Counted from the first letter of the stretch, positions 1 to 9,036 are shown. The stretch: 62,781 nt of DNA from an uncultured Rhodospirillales bacterium (GCA_903927615.1 CAIYNU010000090.1:1-62781), one strand, 5' to 3'. Numbers and translations are program-made. Notes: generated by a model from the letters alone, not told the origin.

Positions 1-473
1 CAAACCCTTGATTCGCGTTAGTTAGGGTAATCTCATGGCCATTATCAAACTCTCAGGATTAACCATAATTGCATATGTAATTTTTTAATATTTTTCCATT
101 ATAAAATATAAAATGCTGTATAATTCAGGACTTCTAACAAATCCATATCGGATTGTTAGCCTTGATCGATCCCATGCCGCCGTTCTTACCCCAGTCCATT
201 CCCCGTTTATGACACACATATAAATTTTTAGATATTATATTTCTCTTTCATTTCGGTAAAGACAACCCCTCGCAGAAACCCCTTTACTCGACGCTCAATC
301 GCAGTAGATTTGACCGGCTGATCGGGGCGTTCAACAGCCGTCCTCATCACGCAACAGCACTCCAAGTCAGGTCCAGCAACCGGCCACCAGCCATAGAATA
401 GCGATGGCACCCTGGTGACCCAATCTGGCTCCTCACCTGGGGAGCGTGTCCTCAACAACAGGAGAGTCGATTG
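1..473. other. AT-rich intergenic edge without a convincing gene
   Basis: The first ~240 bases are strikingly AT-rich compared with the rest of the window. They include a TATAAT hexamer at 119-124 without a good -35 box, and an imperfect hairpin with arms 134-144 and 150-159 (one bulge) that lacks a T-tract. The antisense reading frame covering 228-836 has no domain and mirrors the small secreted-protein gene, so I do not call it. The stretch could be a promoter region or the edge of a foreign segment that continues outside the window. Confidence 0.4.
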
Positions 474-833
474 ATGCGTGTCGTCCTTTGGGCATTTGCC
501 CTGGTCCTTGCCCTGGCCGTTCCCGGCGCAGCACGCGCCGATGTTGTCGGCAGCTACAAATACACGGGCACCGAGACCGATGGTTCGGTCGAAACGCCCG
601 GCGTCGTCAAGGTCACGGCGGAACCTTCGGGAGCCTATAGCGTCGTTTGGGATGGGGGTGACTATGTCGGCGTCGGTCAGGTGATTGGCAACCTGTTCGC
701 CATCGCCGCCGTGGCGGACGGCAAGAACACCATCATGCTTCTGACCATCAATCCCGACGGCAGCGTGTCCGGCCCCTGGTGGCGGCGCAAGGATCCGGGG
801 AACAAAGGAACCGAATCCTGGACCCACAACTGA
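474..833 (+). CDS. Small secreted protein of unknown function
   Basis: The 119-residue product begins with a typical signal peptide (charged MR, hydrophobic core, Ala-rich end) with likely cleavage after ARA near residue 20. The mature part is short, beta-rich looking and Gly/Val-rich, with no recognised domain. The ATG at 474 is preceded by an AGGAGAG ribosome-binding site ending eight bases upstream; a TTG one codon earlier is less likely. It stands alone between the AT-rich edge and a convergent DUF4169 gene. Periplasmic location is inferred from the signal peptide; no function can be assigned. Confidence 0.6.
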   Translation: MRVVLWAFALVLALAVPGAARADVVGSYKYTGTETDGSVETPGVVKVTAEPSGAYSVVWDGGDYVGVGQVIGNLFAIAAVADGKNTIMLLTINPDGSVSGPWWRRKDPGNKGTESWTHN

Positions 834-938
834 CATCTCACAGGAAACACCTTCCGGGCGGTGATCCTGCCGCCCGGACCTTCCGGCCAGCCGACCGAGC
901 GCGCCGAAACCGGTGGACCTGCCCGGACCAGGCCGCCC

Positions 939-1121
939 TCACGCCGGCTCGTCGATTTTCTTGCTGTCCAGGTCCCGGCGGGCCCGTTCGCGTGTCTTGG
1001 TCTCGGCTTGAGCGTCGGTTTTGGTCCGGCCGAACTTTGCGCGATTGCTTGCGGCTTCCTGGTCGCGGCGGGCCTGATCCCGCAGCTTGCGATACCGATT
1101 AAGGTTAATGATTTCGCCCAT
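939..1121 (-). CDS. DUF4169 family protein
   Basis: This 60-residue basic protein starts MGEIINLNRYRK and contains the RAKFGRTK segment, the hallmark of the small alphaproteobacterial DUF4169 family. It is charged throughout and probably mostly helical; the family has no established function. The ATG at 1121 is chosen because an AGGGGAGGG ribosome-binding site lies directly upstream and because family members start at this conserved motif. An in-frame ATG 22 codons upstream (1187) would add an acidic, unconserved tail. It is transcribed divergently from the AsmA-like gene. Confidence 0.75.
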   Translation of the reverse strand: MGEIINLNRYRKLRDQARRDQEAASNRAKFGRTKTDAQAETKTRERARRDLDSKKIDEPA

Positions 1122-1335
1122 CTCGCCCTCCCCTTCCGAGTCGTCGGCGCTTGCGGTCGGCTCATGATACCGGTTGTTGGTGTTCATTTTGTGGTGCCGT
1201 TTTAGCGGAACCGGTGAGGCGTTGCTTCTTCGCGCCCGGCACTTTAGTCTAGCCGATCGTGCCGACAGTGCAAGATGAACCGGCACAGGGCTCGCCACCG
1301 ATCCGGCCGGGGCCGGCAACGTTGGAATCCTGGAC

Positions 1336-4300
1336 GTGAAAAAGCTGAGCGTCGTTGCCCTGACCCTGCTGCTCCTGCTGGCCAGCGGCTTGTTTGTGAT
1401 CCCCAACCTGATGGACTGGAGCCGCTTCAAGGCCCCCTTGGCCGAGGCCTTGAGCGCGGCCTGCGGACGGCCGGTTGCGCTGGCGGGCGACGTCCGCTTT
1501 TCGGTGCTGCCGACCCCGGCCTTCTCCGCCACCGAGATTGCTGTCGCCAACCCGCCGGGCGCAGCCGAGCCGCGGTTGCTTCATCTGGGGCGACTCGACG
1601 CCCGGGTGGCGCTGTTGCCGCTGCTGGCAGGGCGGATCGAAATCAACACGATCGTCCTTGATCACCCGACCCTGGTTCTGGAAACCCTGGCCGATGGCCG
1701 GCGCGGCTGGCTGCCGGGGGCGGGCGGACCATCGTCCACCGCCCCCCCGATCCTGCGCCTGGATCGCATCGACGTGACCAACGGCACCATGGTGTGGCAG
1801 GATGACGCGGCGGGCACGGCGATCCGGCTGACCGCCATCCAGGGCCGGCTCGACGCCGGCAGCCTGGCGGGACCGTTCGATGTGCGCGGCCAGGCGGCGA
1901 TCCAAGGCATTCCGGCCCGGTTGGACGCCACTGTCGGCAGCCTCGGCGCCGACGGGGCGATGCCGGTCAGGTTGGCCCTGGCCCTCAGCGACGGCAGCGC
2001 CCGTCTGCACTTTGCCGGTCTTGCCACCACCGGTCCGGCGCTCCGGCTCCAGGGTGACGGGCGCATCGAGGCGGCCCACCCGGCCCGGTTGCTGAGCCAA
2101 CTCACCACGGCGCTCGGAGCCCCGATGGCGACCGGCGGCCTGCCGCCCGCGCTGGATCAGCCGCTGTCCGCCCGCACGGCCCTGGACGCCGGCGCCGCCG
2201 GGATCACCCTGACCGGAATGGACCTCGACCTTGGCGGAACCAAGGCAGCCGGGAGCGCCCGCTTTTCCCCGGGCACGCCCCCGGCCTTCGAACTGCACCT
2301 GGCCACGCCCCGGCTGGATCTGGCGCCCTGGCTGGTCGGCAACGCCACCGCCGCCGACCTTGCCGGGCTTCGGCTGCCTCTGGGCGCCTCGCTCCGGCTC
2401 GACCTGGCCGCGGACGCCCTGGCCCTCGGGCACGAAGGTTTGCACCAGGCCCGGCTTGCGCTCCGGCTGGCCGATGGCACCCTCACCGTCGAGCGGTTGA
2501 CCGCCTTGGGACCGGGCGGCTCCGAACTGACCATCGCGGGCAGCCTGGTGCGCACCGATGACCAACCGGTGGTCGATGCCACCGTCGAGGCAGACACCGA
2601 CAACCTGAGGCTGCTGCTGGACGCCTTGGGACTGGGGGGCAGCCTTGACGCCGATGCCCTGCCCGCCGACCGCCTGCGCCGGGTCTCGCTGATCGCGCGA
2701 TTGCGTGGTCGCCCCGACGACTTTCAGATCACCGGCACCGACCTGCGGATCGATACCACCCGCGTCAAAGGCGGAATCGCCTACCGCAACCATGGCCGGC
2801 CGGCCTTCGGGGTTCGACTGGCCCTTGATCACCTTGACCTGGACGCCTACCGGGACCCCAACCACCCGCCGGGTGGCGCCCAAGCGGACAGCAGACGGCC
2901 CGGCGAGCCTTGGCCCGGAGGGCCGTGGTTAGACGTGCTGCACCGGGGACTCGGCGTGGCCCTGACCCGGGCCGATGTCAACCTGGAGGCTCATCTCGGC
3001 CATTTGGTGGTGGACGGCCTGGCCATGCGCGACCTGGACCTGGACCTGACCGCCGATCACGGCGCCCTGACCATCCGGCGTGCCCAGGTGGCCGAACTGG
3101 CCGGAATCGCCGCCCAACTCCACGGCAAACTGGCGGGCCTCGCGCCCATGCGCGGCGCCGACCTGGACTTCGCCGCGGAAATCGGTTCGGCGGCGGCGCT
3201 GGAGCGGCTGAGCGGCGCCGCCCTGCCGCAGTCGCTGCACCGGCTCGGCGCCTTTAAGCTGACCGGCCATGCCGCCGGTGACGGCGAACGGCTGGGGCTC
3301 GCCCTCACGGCCGAGGGCGCGGGCGGACGGATCGCGTTCACGGGAGCCCTGGCTCCGGCGGCCCGGCGGCTGGCCGAGCCGATCCAAATCCATGCGGTTT
3401 TCCCCGAAACCGGCCCGATCATCCGCCTGTTTGCCCCCAACTACCAGACCGAGACCGGCGACGAGCCCGGCGCCACCGACCTTTCCGGGGCGCTGGCCGG
3501 CGATACCGGCCGGCTGCACCTGACCGGACTGGCCGGCACCGTGGCCGGCATCACGCTCCAGGGGCGGATCGATGCGGATTTGACCGGACCGCAGCCGTCC
3601 CTGGATGCCCGGCTTCAGGCCGGCGAGATCGTGCTCGACCGGTTGCTGCCGGCCTCCGAAGCGCCGGCGCCGCGTCACTGGTTCACCCTATGGCCACGGG
3701 CCGCCGCGCCCGAATCCCGGCATTGGTCCACCGACCCGCTCCCCCTCGCCTGGCTGGCGGCGGTGGACGGACGCCTGGTCCTCGACGCCGCCGGACTGAC
3801 CGTCGGCAACCGACGGTTGGGCGCTCCGGCGGTGCGGGCGACGCTCAGCGGCGGCACCTTGCGGCTCGAGCAGTTCGACGGCGAACTGATGCAGGGCCGG
3901 TTCAGCACCGTCGGCCGGCTGGCAACCCAGACCACCGGCGCGGCGCCGGGAACCGACGCCGGGACCGCGACCGTGACCGCCGACGCGGCGCTGACCATGA
4001 CACTGGTAGGCGCCCGGATCGAACGCGGCCTGCTGTATGCCGGCACCGTCCCCCACGCCGTGGACGTCACCACCGGCACCCTGAACGTCGATCTCGATGT
4101 CAAGGCCCGGGGCGACAGCGAGGAGACTCTGATCCGCAGCCTGGGCGGCACCGGCCAGATGGCCATCCGCGACGGCCGGTTGCAGGGAATCGACCTCCCC
4201 GATCTCGACCGCCGCCTGGCCGCCATCCAGCGCCCCCAGGATGCCGTCGGCTTGCTGACGCCGGGCGGCCTGGACGAGGCCGACGGCGAAACGCCCTTCG

Positions 4301-4665
4301 ACCGCCTGACCGGGTCCGTCACGGTGGACCACGGGATTGCCGCCACCAACGACCTGACCCTCGCCGCGCAGAGCGGCACCGGCGAAACCCAAGGCTTCGT
4401 CGATCTGCCCAACCGGGTTCTGAATCTGACCATGCATGTGCGGGTTCCGCACAACCCGCCGCTGCCGATCATCGGCGTCACCCTTGGCGGCACGCTTGAT
4501 CACCCCCACCGCGGCATCGACACCCGGGAGCTTCAGAGCTACGTTGCCCAGCGGTTTACCGCCGCCCTGGCGCCGAAACCGGCGGCGCCCGGGGCCGTCG
4601 GCCCGGGGGAGTTCCTGCGCAACCTGTTCCGAAGCCCGACACCGTCCCCGTCTCCGACCCCTTAA
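1336..4665 (+). CDS. AsmA-family protein
   Basis: The 1,109-residue product has one N-terminal membrane anchor (about residues 4-23), then the AsmA N-terminal signature (PNLMDWSRFKAPLAEALSAA, GRPVALAGDVRFSVLPTPAF). Long beta-rich repeats follow, and a C-terminal AsmA-type region (residues ~900-1080) contains the typical intermembrane IGVTLGGTLDHP segment. AsmA-like proteins sit in the inner membrane with a large periplasmic part and are linked to envelope lipid homeostasis and, in relatives, bridge-like phospholipid transport. The start is GTG with a weak ribosome-binding site. The C-terminus ends in a Pro/Ser/Thr-rich tail. A yccF gene follows 32 bases later and may be co-transcribed. Confidence 0.85.
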   Translation: MKKLSVVALTLLLLLASGLFVIPNLMDWSRFKAPLAEALSAACGRPVALAGDVRFSVLPTPAFSATEIAVANPPGAAEPRLLHLGRLDARVALLPLLAGRIEINTIVLDHPTLVLETLADGRRGWLPGAGGPSSTAPPILRLDRIDVTNGTMVWQDDAAGTAIRLTAIQGRLDAGSLAGPFDVRGQAAIQGIPARLDATVGSLGADGAMPVRLALALSDGSARLHFAGLATTGPALRLQGDGRIEAAHPARLLSQLTTALGAPMATGGLPPALDQPLSARTALDAGAAGITLTGMDLDLGGTKAAGSARFSPGTPPAFELHLATPRLDLAPWLVGNATAADLAGLRLPLGASLRLDLAADALALGHEGLHQARLALRLADGTLTVERLTALGPGGSELTIAGSLVRTDDQPVVDATVEADTDNLRLLLDALGLGGSLDADALPADRLRRVSLIARLRGRPDDFQITGTDLRIDTTRVKGGIAYRNHGRPAFGVRLALDHLDLDAYRDPNHPPGGAQADSRRPGEPWPGGPWLDVLHRGLGVALTRADVNLEAHLGHLVVDGLAMRDLDLDLTADHGALTIRRAQVAELAGIAAQLHGKLAGLAPMRGADLDFAAEIGSAAALERLSGAALPQSLHRLGAFKLTGHAAGDGERLGLALTAEGAGGRIAFTGALAPAARRLAEPIQIHAVFPETGPIIRLFAPNYQTETGDEPGATDLSGALAGDTGRLHLTGLAGTVAGITLQGRIDADLTGPQPSLDARLQAGEIVLDRLLPASEAPAPRHWFTLWPRAAAPESRHWSTDPLPLAWLAAVDGRLVLDAAGLTVGNRRLGAPAVRATLSGGTLRLEQFDGELMQGRFSTVGRLATQTTGAAPGTDAGTATVTADAALTMTLVGARIERGLLYAGTVPHAVDVTTGTLNVDLDVKARGDSEETLIRSLGGTGQMAIRDGRLQGIDLPDLDRRLAAIQRPQDAVGLLTPGGLDEADGETPFDRLTGSVTVDHGIAATNDLTLAAQSGTGETQGFVDLPNRVLNLTMHVRVPHNPPLPIIGVTLGGTLDHPHRGIDTRELQSYVAQRFTAALAPKPAAPGAVGPGEFLRNLFRSPTPSPSPTP

Positions 4666-4697
4666 GCCGGCCGGCCGGCCATCAAGGAGCATCGCCC

Positions 4698-5132
4698 ATG
4701 ACGCCGCTGAGCCTCCTGCTCAACCTCTTATGGATTGTCCTGGGCGGTCTCGCCATGGCGGTCGCCTGGGTCATTGCCGGGCTGATCCTGGCCGTCACCA
4801 TCATCGGACTGCCCTGGACCCGGGCGGCTTTCGTGCTGGCGCTCTACCACCTGGCCCCGTTCGGCCGGACCATCGTGCGACGCGACCGGATCGACGGCGT
4901 CCCCACCCTCGGAACCGGCCCGTTCGGCTTTATCGGCAATCTGATCTGGCTGGTGCTGGCCGGTTGGTGGCTGGCGCTGGCCCATCTGGCGCTGGCGATC
5001 CCCTACGCCGTCACCATCATCGGTCTGCCCTTTGCCTGGGCCCATCTGAAACTGGCCGCAGCCGCGTTGTGCCCGATCGGCATGACCATCATCCCCACCG
5101 ACGACCCGCTGCCGCGTCCGTCAAGACGCTGA
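4698..5132 (+). CDS. yccF: YccF domain-containing membrane protein
   Basis: The 144-residue protein carries two similar hydrophobic halves, each with an IIGLPW/IIGLPF-type motif (residues ~35 and ~105), the duplicated signature of the YccF (former DUF307) family. It is an inner-membrane protein; the family's function is not settled. The ATG is preceded by AAGGAG with eight bases of spacing. It follows the asmA-like gene closely on the same strand and converges on a histidine kinase gene. Confidence 0.85.
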   Translation: MTPLSLLLNLLWIVLGGLAMAVAWVIAGLILAVTIIGLPWTRAAFVLALYHLAPFGRTIVRRDRIDGVPTLGTGPFGFIGNLIWLVLAGWWLALAHLALAIPYAVTIIGLPFAWAHLKLAAAALCPIGMTIIPTDDPLPRPSRR

Positions 5133-5221
5133 TCCCGGCGTGTTCTTAAGGACGCCGGGGGCGGCGGCGGCAGGGGGGAAAAATCCCAACGCCATTCGGA
5201 CTCGCGCTACATCGGCACCCG

Positions 5222-6613
5222 CTACATCGGCACCGTCACCGTGACACGCAGGCCACCGTCCGGGCGGTTGGCCAGAGTGACGTCACCACCATGCCCCCGA
5301 ACGATGGTGCGGGCCACCGCCAGGCCGAGGCCGGTCCCGCCGGTGTCGCGCGAGCGTGACGACTCCAGGCGATAGAAGGGCTGAAACACCGTCTCCAACA
5401 GCGCCGCGGGAATCCCCGGACCGGAATCGTCAATGGTCACCACCGCCTGTCCCCCATCCGCCACCAGCATGACCTCGGCACTGCCGCCGTAATGAAGAGC
5501 GTTGTCGATCAGGTTCGCCAGCGCCCGGCGCATGGCCACCGGCCGGCAGACCACCGCCAGATGCGCCGGCCCGACATAGGCGGCGGCGGCGCCGGCATCG
5601 ATGCGATCGTCGCACAAACTCTGCAACAGATCGGCCAGATCGGCCGGCACCCGCGCTTCGTGCTGGGCATCGTCGCGGGCGAAAGCCAGCGTGCCGTTGA
5701 TCATGGCCTCCATCTCATCGAGATCGGCCAGCATTTTGCGTTGCAATTCCGCATCTTCGATGAACTCGGCACGCAACCGCATGCGAGTCAGCGGTGTCCG
5801 CAGGTCGTGGCCGATGGCGGCGACCATCCGGGTCCGGTCCTCAACGAAACGGGTGAGGCGCTCCTGCATGCGGTTCACCGCATGGGTGGCGGCGCGCAAC
5901 TCGCGCGGCCCGGTTTCGGCCAGGGGCGGCGCGGCCCCGTCGACGCCCAAACGCTCGGCCGCCACTGCGAAGGCCGCCAGCGGCGCGGTCAGCCGACGCG
6001 CCGCCAGCAGCGACACCACCGTGATCACGGCGGCGATCAGCACCATCCACAAAGCGAAACGCACCAATCGAAAGGCACCGTCCGGGGCATTGGTCGCCGA
6101 GAACACCAGCCAGCTCCCGTCGTTCAGACCGATGGCCAGCCGCAGCGTCCGCACCCGATGCATGGTGTCGCCCCCGGCCAGCGGTCCGGCCGGGGGCGCC
6201 AGAAGGGGATCGTTGCGCATCTCGGTCAGGATTTCCCGGGCAGAATCCCCGAGCGCCTCGCCCAGGTGACTGCGGAACAGTTCGAGACCCGGGCCCACGT
6301 GACGGGATTCGAAAGACGGCCGGCTTTTCACCCACTCGACGCCCAGCACCGGGTCATCCAGCGCATGCACCACCCGCGGCCGGTCGGCGACCGCGGTCGC
6401 CGCCACCAATTGCACCACCGCCACCACCCGGTCGAACAGCTCGACGCGGCTGTGCATCGGCCGGCCCTGGCCACGATCGGTCAGGTAAACCAGGGCGCTG
6501 ATCGCCTGGGCGAGCAGCAGCGCCAGCACCACCGTCAACGCCATGCGGGCGGCGATGCCGTCGGGCACCAGCCGTCGCCATGACCGCCGGGCCATCCCCC
6601 CGGTCCCGGTCAC
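5222..6613 (-). CDS. EnvZ-type sensor histidine kinase
   Basis: The 463-residue membrane kinase has a first transmembrane helix near residues 23-45, a periplasmic sensor of about 140 residues, a second helix near 185-205, a HAMP linker, the H-box AAIGHDLRTPLTRMRLRAEF with phospho-acceptor His269, and an HATPase domain with DDSGPGIP and GTGLGLAVA. The H-box resembles EnvZ/CpxA-class kinases. Translation starts at a GTG that overlaps the regulator's stop in a GTGA, so the two are translationally coupled and should form a cognate pair. The periplasmic domain is not recognised, so the stimulus is unknown. Confidence 0.85.
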   Translation of the reverse strand: MTGTGGMARRSWRRLVPDGIAARMALTVVLALLLAQAISALVYLTDRGQGRPMHSRVELFDRVVAVVQLVAATAVADRPRVVHALDDPVLGVEWVKSRPSFESRHVGPGLELFRSHLGEALGDSAREILTEMRNDPLLAPPAGPLAGGDTMHRVRTLRLAIGLNDGSWLVFSATNAPDGAFRLVRFALWMVLIAAVITVVSLLAARRLTAPLAAFAVAAERLGVDGAAPPLAETGPRELRAATHAVNRMQERLTRFVEDRTRMVAAIGHDLRTPLTRMRLRAEFIEDAELQRKMLADLDEMEAMINGTLAFARDDAQHEARVPADLADLLQSLCDDRIDAGAAAAYVGPAHLAVVCRPVAMRRALANLIDNALHYGGSAEVMLVADGGQAVVTIDDSGPGIPAALLETVFQPFYRLESSRSRDTGGTGLGLAVARTIVRGHGGDVTLANRPDGGLRVTVTVPM

Positions 6614-7347
6614 TTCTCCACCCTGACGCTGGCGGCGAACAGGTAGCCACCGCCCCGCACCGTCTTGATCAGCACCGGTTCGGCGGGATCGCTTTCCATC
6701 TTGCGGCGCAGGCGGCTGACCTGAACGTCGATGCTGCGGTCGAACGGCGCCGCCACCCGGCCGCGCGCCAGATCCAGCAATTGATCCCGGGTCAGCACCC
6801 GCTGGGGATGCTCGGCAAAGGCCACCAACAGGTCGAATTCACCGGCGCTGAGCTGGGTCAAAACCCCCTCCGACGAATGCAGCTCCCGGCGGGCGAGATT
6901 CAGCCGCCACCCTTCGAACACCAGGATGCGGCCGCCGCCCGGCGCCGCATCGCCCGCCGAAACCGAGGTCCCCGGACCACCGACCCGCCGCAGCACCGCC
7001 TTGATCCGCGCCAACAGCTCGCGCGGGTTGAACGGCTTGGGCAAATAGTCGTCGGCGCCCATCTCCAGGCCGACGATGCGGTCGGTTTCGTCCCCCGCGG
7101 CGGTCAGCATAATGACCGGCGTGGTGGAACCGGCCCGCAGGCGCCGGCACAGACTGAGGCCGTCCTCTCCGGGCAGCATCACGTCAAGGATGATCAGGTC
7201 GACGCGCCCGCCCTCGACCATGCGCATCATTTCGGCGCCGTCCTTGGCCGCCGAGACACGGTAGCCATGGCCACCGAGAAAACGGGTGAGAAGAGCGCGA
7301 ATCTCGCGGTCGTCGTCAACGATCAGAAGGTGAGGCATACGATCCAT
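6610..7347 (-). CDS. OmpR-family response regulator
   Basis: The 245-residue regulator has an intact receiver (acidic cluster DDD near residue 11, phospho-acceptor Asp55, Lys104 in the KPF motif) followed by a winged-helix DNA-binding domain ending in the usual IKTVRGGGYLF segment. It precedes and overlaps the EnvZ-like kinase gene. It is divergent from the Spy/CpxP-like gene, and the shared upstream region carries operator-like repeats, so regulation of that periplasmic protein and of its own operon is the likely role. The ATG at 7338 is an alternative start. Confidence 0.85.
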   Translation of the reverse strand: MDRMPHLLIVDDDREIRALLTRFLGGHGYRVSAAKDGAEMMRMVEGGRVDLIILDVMLPGEDGLSLCRRLRAGSTTPVIMLTAAGDETDRIVGLEMGADDYLPKPFNPRELLARIKAVLRRVGGPGTSVSAGDAAPGGGRILVFEGWRLNLARRELHSSEGVLTQLSAGEFDLLVAFAEHPQRVLTRDQLLDLARGRVAAPFDRSIDVQVSRLRRKMESDPAEPVLIKTVRGGGYLFAASVRVEK

Positions 7348-7422
7348 GGTCCGAACTATGGGCGATTTTCCGCCTCCCGCAAAAGAGGGAATGTGTTACC
7401 GGCCGTTGCCAGCCCCGCCTCC

Positions 7423-7437
7423 GTAACAATCGGTTAC
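7423..7437. promoter_or_regulatory. Candidate operator: inverted repeat GTAAC-N5-GTTAC
   Basis: A perfect 5-bp inverted repeat with a 5-base spacer lies about 75 bases upstream of the regulator start. The spacing resembles sites used by OmpR-family dimers (CpxR-type sites have two 5-base boxes separated by five bases), although there the boxes are direct repeats. Another GTTAC lies at about 7394-7398. Binding by the neighbouring regulator is inferred. Confidence 0.35.
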
Positions 7438-7538
7438 GCAATTCCCCCGACCACGACATCAAGGAGTTACAGCCGCCGCCGATGATCTCCCCAGCCGCCG
7501 GACACCATCCCGGCACACTGTCCGCAGCAATGTCTACT

Positions 7539-7574
7539 GCAAGATTTACGGCAAGATTTACGGCAAGATTTATC
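7539..7574. repeat. 12-bp tandem repeat, three copies
   Basis: GCAAGATTTACG occurs at 7539-7550 and 7551-7562, followed by a copy with two changes at 7563-7574 and a weaker fourth unit at 7575-7586. The repeat lies roughly 90-135 bases upstream of the Spy-like start, in the divergent regulatory region. It may be a regulator-binding array or a slippage-prone microsatellite. Confidence 0.6.
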
Positions 7575-7674
7575 GCAGGATTTCAAGAACGGTCGAACGT
7601 ACGCCTTAAAGCGACATGGCGATCAGACCCGGGGCGACGGAACAACCGCTTCTTAAATCCTAAGGAGAGACCGA

Positions 7675-8268
7675 ATGAAACGCGGTACTTTGACCCTGAT
7701 GATCGCCGGCGTCGCGCTGGCCCTCGCGATTCCCACGGTGGGCGCGTTCTCGGCGCCGGGCGCCGGCGACGATGGGTTCCCGGTGGCCCTGGAGGATGGG
7801 CAACCCAGCCCGCCCCCGCCCGGTTCCGCCATGACGCCACCGCCAGGCATGATGCCGCCCCCAGGCATGATGTCCGACCGGCATCACGAAGACGATCGGG
7901 GCGCCGGGTGGGGCTTCAAGCACCGGTGCGAAACCGGCGAGGCCCGTCAGGCAGCCATGCTCGCCTACGCCGAAGTCCGGCTACAGCTCACTGATGCGCA
8001 AAAGCCGGCCTGGGCCAAGTTCGTCGCTGCCGTCAAGGCGTCGCGGGAGCCCCAAGCCAAGCTTTGCAGCGACCTGGCCGACAAGCCAATGCCCGCCACG
8101 CTGCCGGAACGGTTGGCCCGGGCCGAGCAGGTCACCGCGGCCCAGTTAGCCCGATTGCAGGCGTTGCGTCCGGCTTTGGCAGAACTCTATCCCCAACTCA
8201 CCCCCGAGCAGCGGGCGTTGGTAGAGCGGATGACGCACCATGGCGGCGACCATCACCACCACGGCTGA
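7675..8268 (+). CDS. Spy/CpxP-like periplasmic LTXXQ-motif protein
   Basis: The 197-residue product has a signal peptide with probable cleavage after VGA (residue ~24), a Pro/Met-rich stretch with the repeat TPPPGMMPPPGMM, then a helical domain containing two LTxxQ motifs (LTDAQ near residue 103, LTPEQ near residue 180), the signature of Spy/CpxP periplasmic chaperones. The C-terminus is His-rich (HHGGDHHHHG), which may bind metal. It is divergent from a two-component system, as expected for an envelope-stress output. An AAGGAGAG ribosome-binding site precedes the ATG, and a clear terminator follows. Confidence 0.75.
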   Translation: MKRGTLTLMIAGVALALAIPTVGAFSAPGAGDDGFPVALEDGQPSPPPPGSAMTPPPGMMPPPGMMSDRHHEDDRGAGWGFKHRCETGEARQAAMLAYAEVRLQLTDAQKPAWAKFVAAVKASREPQAKLCSDLADKPMPATLPERLARAEQVTAAQLARLQALRPALAELYPQLTPEQRALVERMTHHGGDHHHHG

Positions 8269-8331
8269 GCCTCACCATCATCACTGATCCGATCTTCCGG
8301 TATTGCCGTCTCCTCCCCTTTGCCCTGACTA

Positions 8332-8366
8332 CACCCGCCGGTCCCCACCGGCGGGTGGCTTTTTAT
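8332..8366 (+). terminator. Rho-independent terminator after Spy-like gene
   Basis: A perfect 11-bp stem (arms 8332-8342 and 8347-8357, CCCC loop) is followed by a T-rich run (TTTTTATTTT). It ends the Spy-like transcript and separates it from the adenosyltransferase gene. Confidence 0.85.
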
Positions 8367-8429
8367 TTTGGGTTCTTTTAGGTTCTTTTGGGCTCGCCAC
8401 GACGACACAGACTTGCTAAAAGCTTGGGC

Positions 8430-8999
8430 ATGGTGAGATTGACCCGTATCTATACCCGTGGCGGCGACCGTGGGGAAACTTCTCTCGGCGACGGTAGCCG
8501 GGTAACGAAACACGATTTGCGGGTGGCCGCTTACGGTACCATCGACGAAACCAATGCGGTCTTGGGCCTGGCCCGCCTCCATACCGGCGACCGCCCCGAG
8601 ATCGATGCCATGCTGGCGCGCATCCAGAACGATCTTTTCGATCTGGGAGCGGATTTGTGTACGCCGGAGCAAGAGCAGCCCCGCCAGGCGCCGCTCCGCA
8701 TGGTCGATGCTCAGGTCACCCGCCTGGAACGCGAGATCGACGCCCTCAATGCCGACCTGCCGGCTCTCGAGTCCTTCATCTTACCCGGGGGCACGCCGGC
8801 AGGGGCCTGGCTTCATCTGGCCCGGACCGTGGCCCGCCGGGCCGAACGATTGATGACCGAGCTTTCCGCCCTACAGCCGGTGGGGACCCCCGCCCTTCAG
8901 TACATCAACCGTCTCTCCGACCACCTGTTTGTCTTGAGCCGGGTCGTCAATGAACAGGGCCGTCAGGACGTGCTGTGGCGACCGGGCGAAAACCGGTGA
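8430..8999 (+). CDS. pduO: PduO-type cob(I)alamin adenosyltransferase
   Basis: This 189-residue enzyme transfers the 5'-deoxyadenosyl group of ATP to cob(I)alamin or a corrinoid precursor to form adenosylcobalamin. The N-terminal RIYTRGGDRGETSLGDG is the PduO-type ATP-binding loop, AAYGTIDETNAVLGLAR is the conserved helix, and the C-terminal RLSDHLFVLSR is the substrate-side motif. The ATG at 8430 fits family starts (MVRLTRIYTR); reading further upstream would run into the terminator region. cobS and cobC lie about 4 kb away on the same strand, consistent with B12 synthesis or salvage. Confidence 0.9.
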   Translation: MVRLTRIYTRGGDRGETSLGDGSRVTKHDLRVAAYGTIDETNAVLGLARLHTGDRPEIDAMLARIQNDLFDLGADLCTPEQEQPRQAPLRMVDAQVTRLEREIDALNADLPALESFILPGGTPAGAWLHLARTVARRAERLMTELSALQPVGTPALQYINRLSDHLFVLSRVVNEQGRQDVLWRPGENR

Positions 9000-9020
9000 C
9001 CGGCCCACGGCAGCCGGGCG

Positions 9021-9036
9021 TTAATGATTTCTTTAC
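9021..9036 (+). promoter_or_regulatory. Possible CtrA-type box upstream of the desaturase
   Basis: The sequence TTAA-N7-TTTAC at 9021-9036 is one base off the CtrA consensus TTAA-N7-TTAA and lies about 30 bases upstream of the desaturase start. CtrA is encoded in this window. A chance match is quite possible. Confidence 0.25.

Larger units (their letters stand above)
7348..7674. promoter_or_regulatory. Divergent regulatory region between two-component system and Spy-like gene
   Basis: These 327 bases separate the regulator gene from the divergent Spy/CpxP-like gene. They hold a perfect inverted repeat at 7423-7437 and a 12-bp tandem repeat at 7539-7574, listed separately. An in-frame reading through the repeats gives a low-complexity peptide with no family resemblance, so no gene is called here. 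A strong ribosome-binding site (AAGGAGAG) lies at its right end, just before the Spy-like start. Confidence 0.5.

Noticed and set aside
228-836. Minus-strand frame over the small secreted protein
   Set aside because: No domain, and the opposite strand has a signal peptide and a good ribosome-binding site.
1249-2883. Minus-strand frame opposite the AsmA gene
   Set aside because: Low-complexity Gly/Gln/Arg composition and no domain; AsmA is supported by motifs.
7482-7994. Frame reading through the 12-bp repeat (ARFTARFTARF)
   Set aside because: Overlaps the Spy-like gene in another frame and has no family support; the peptide is a product of the repeat.
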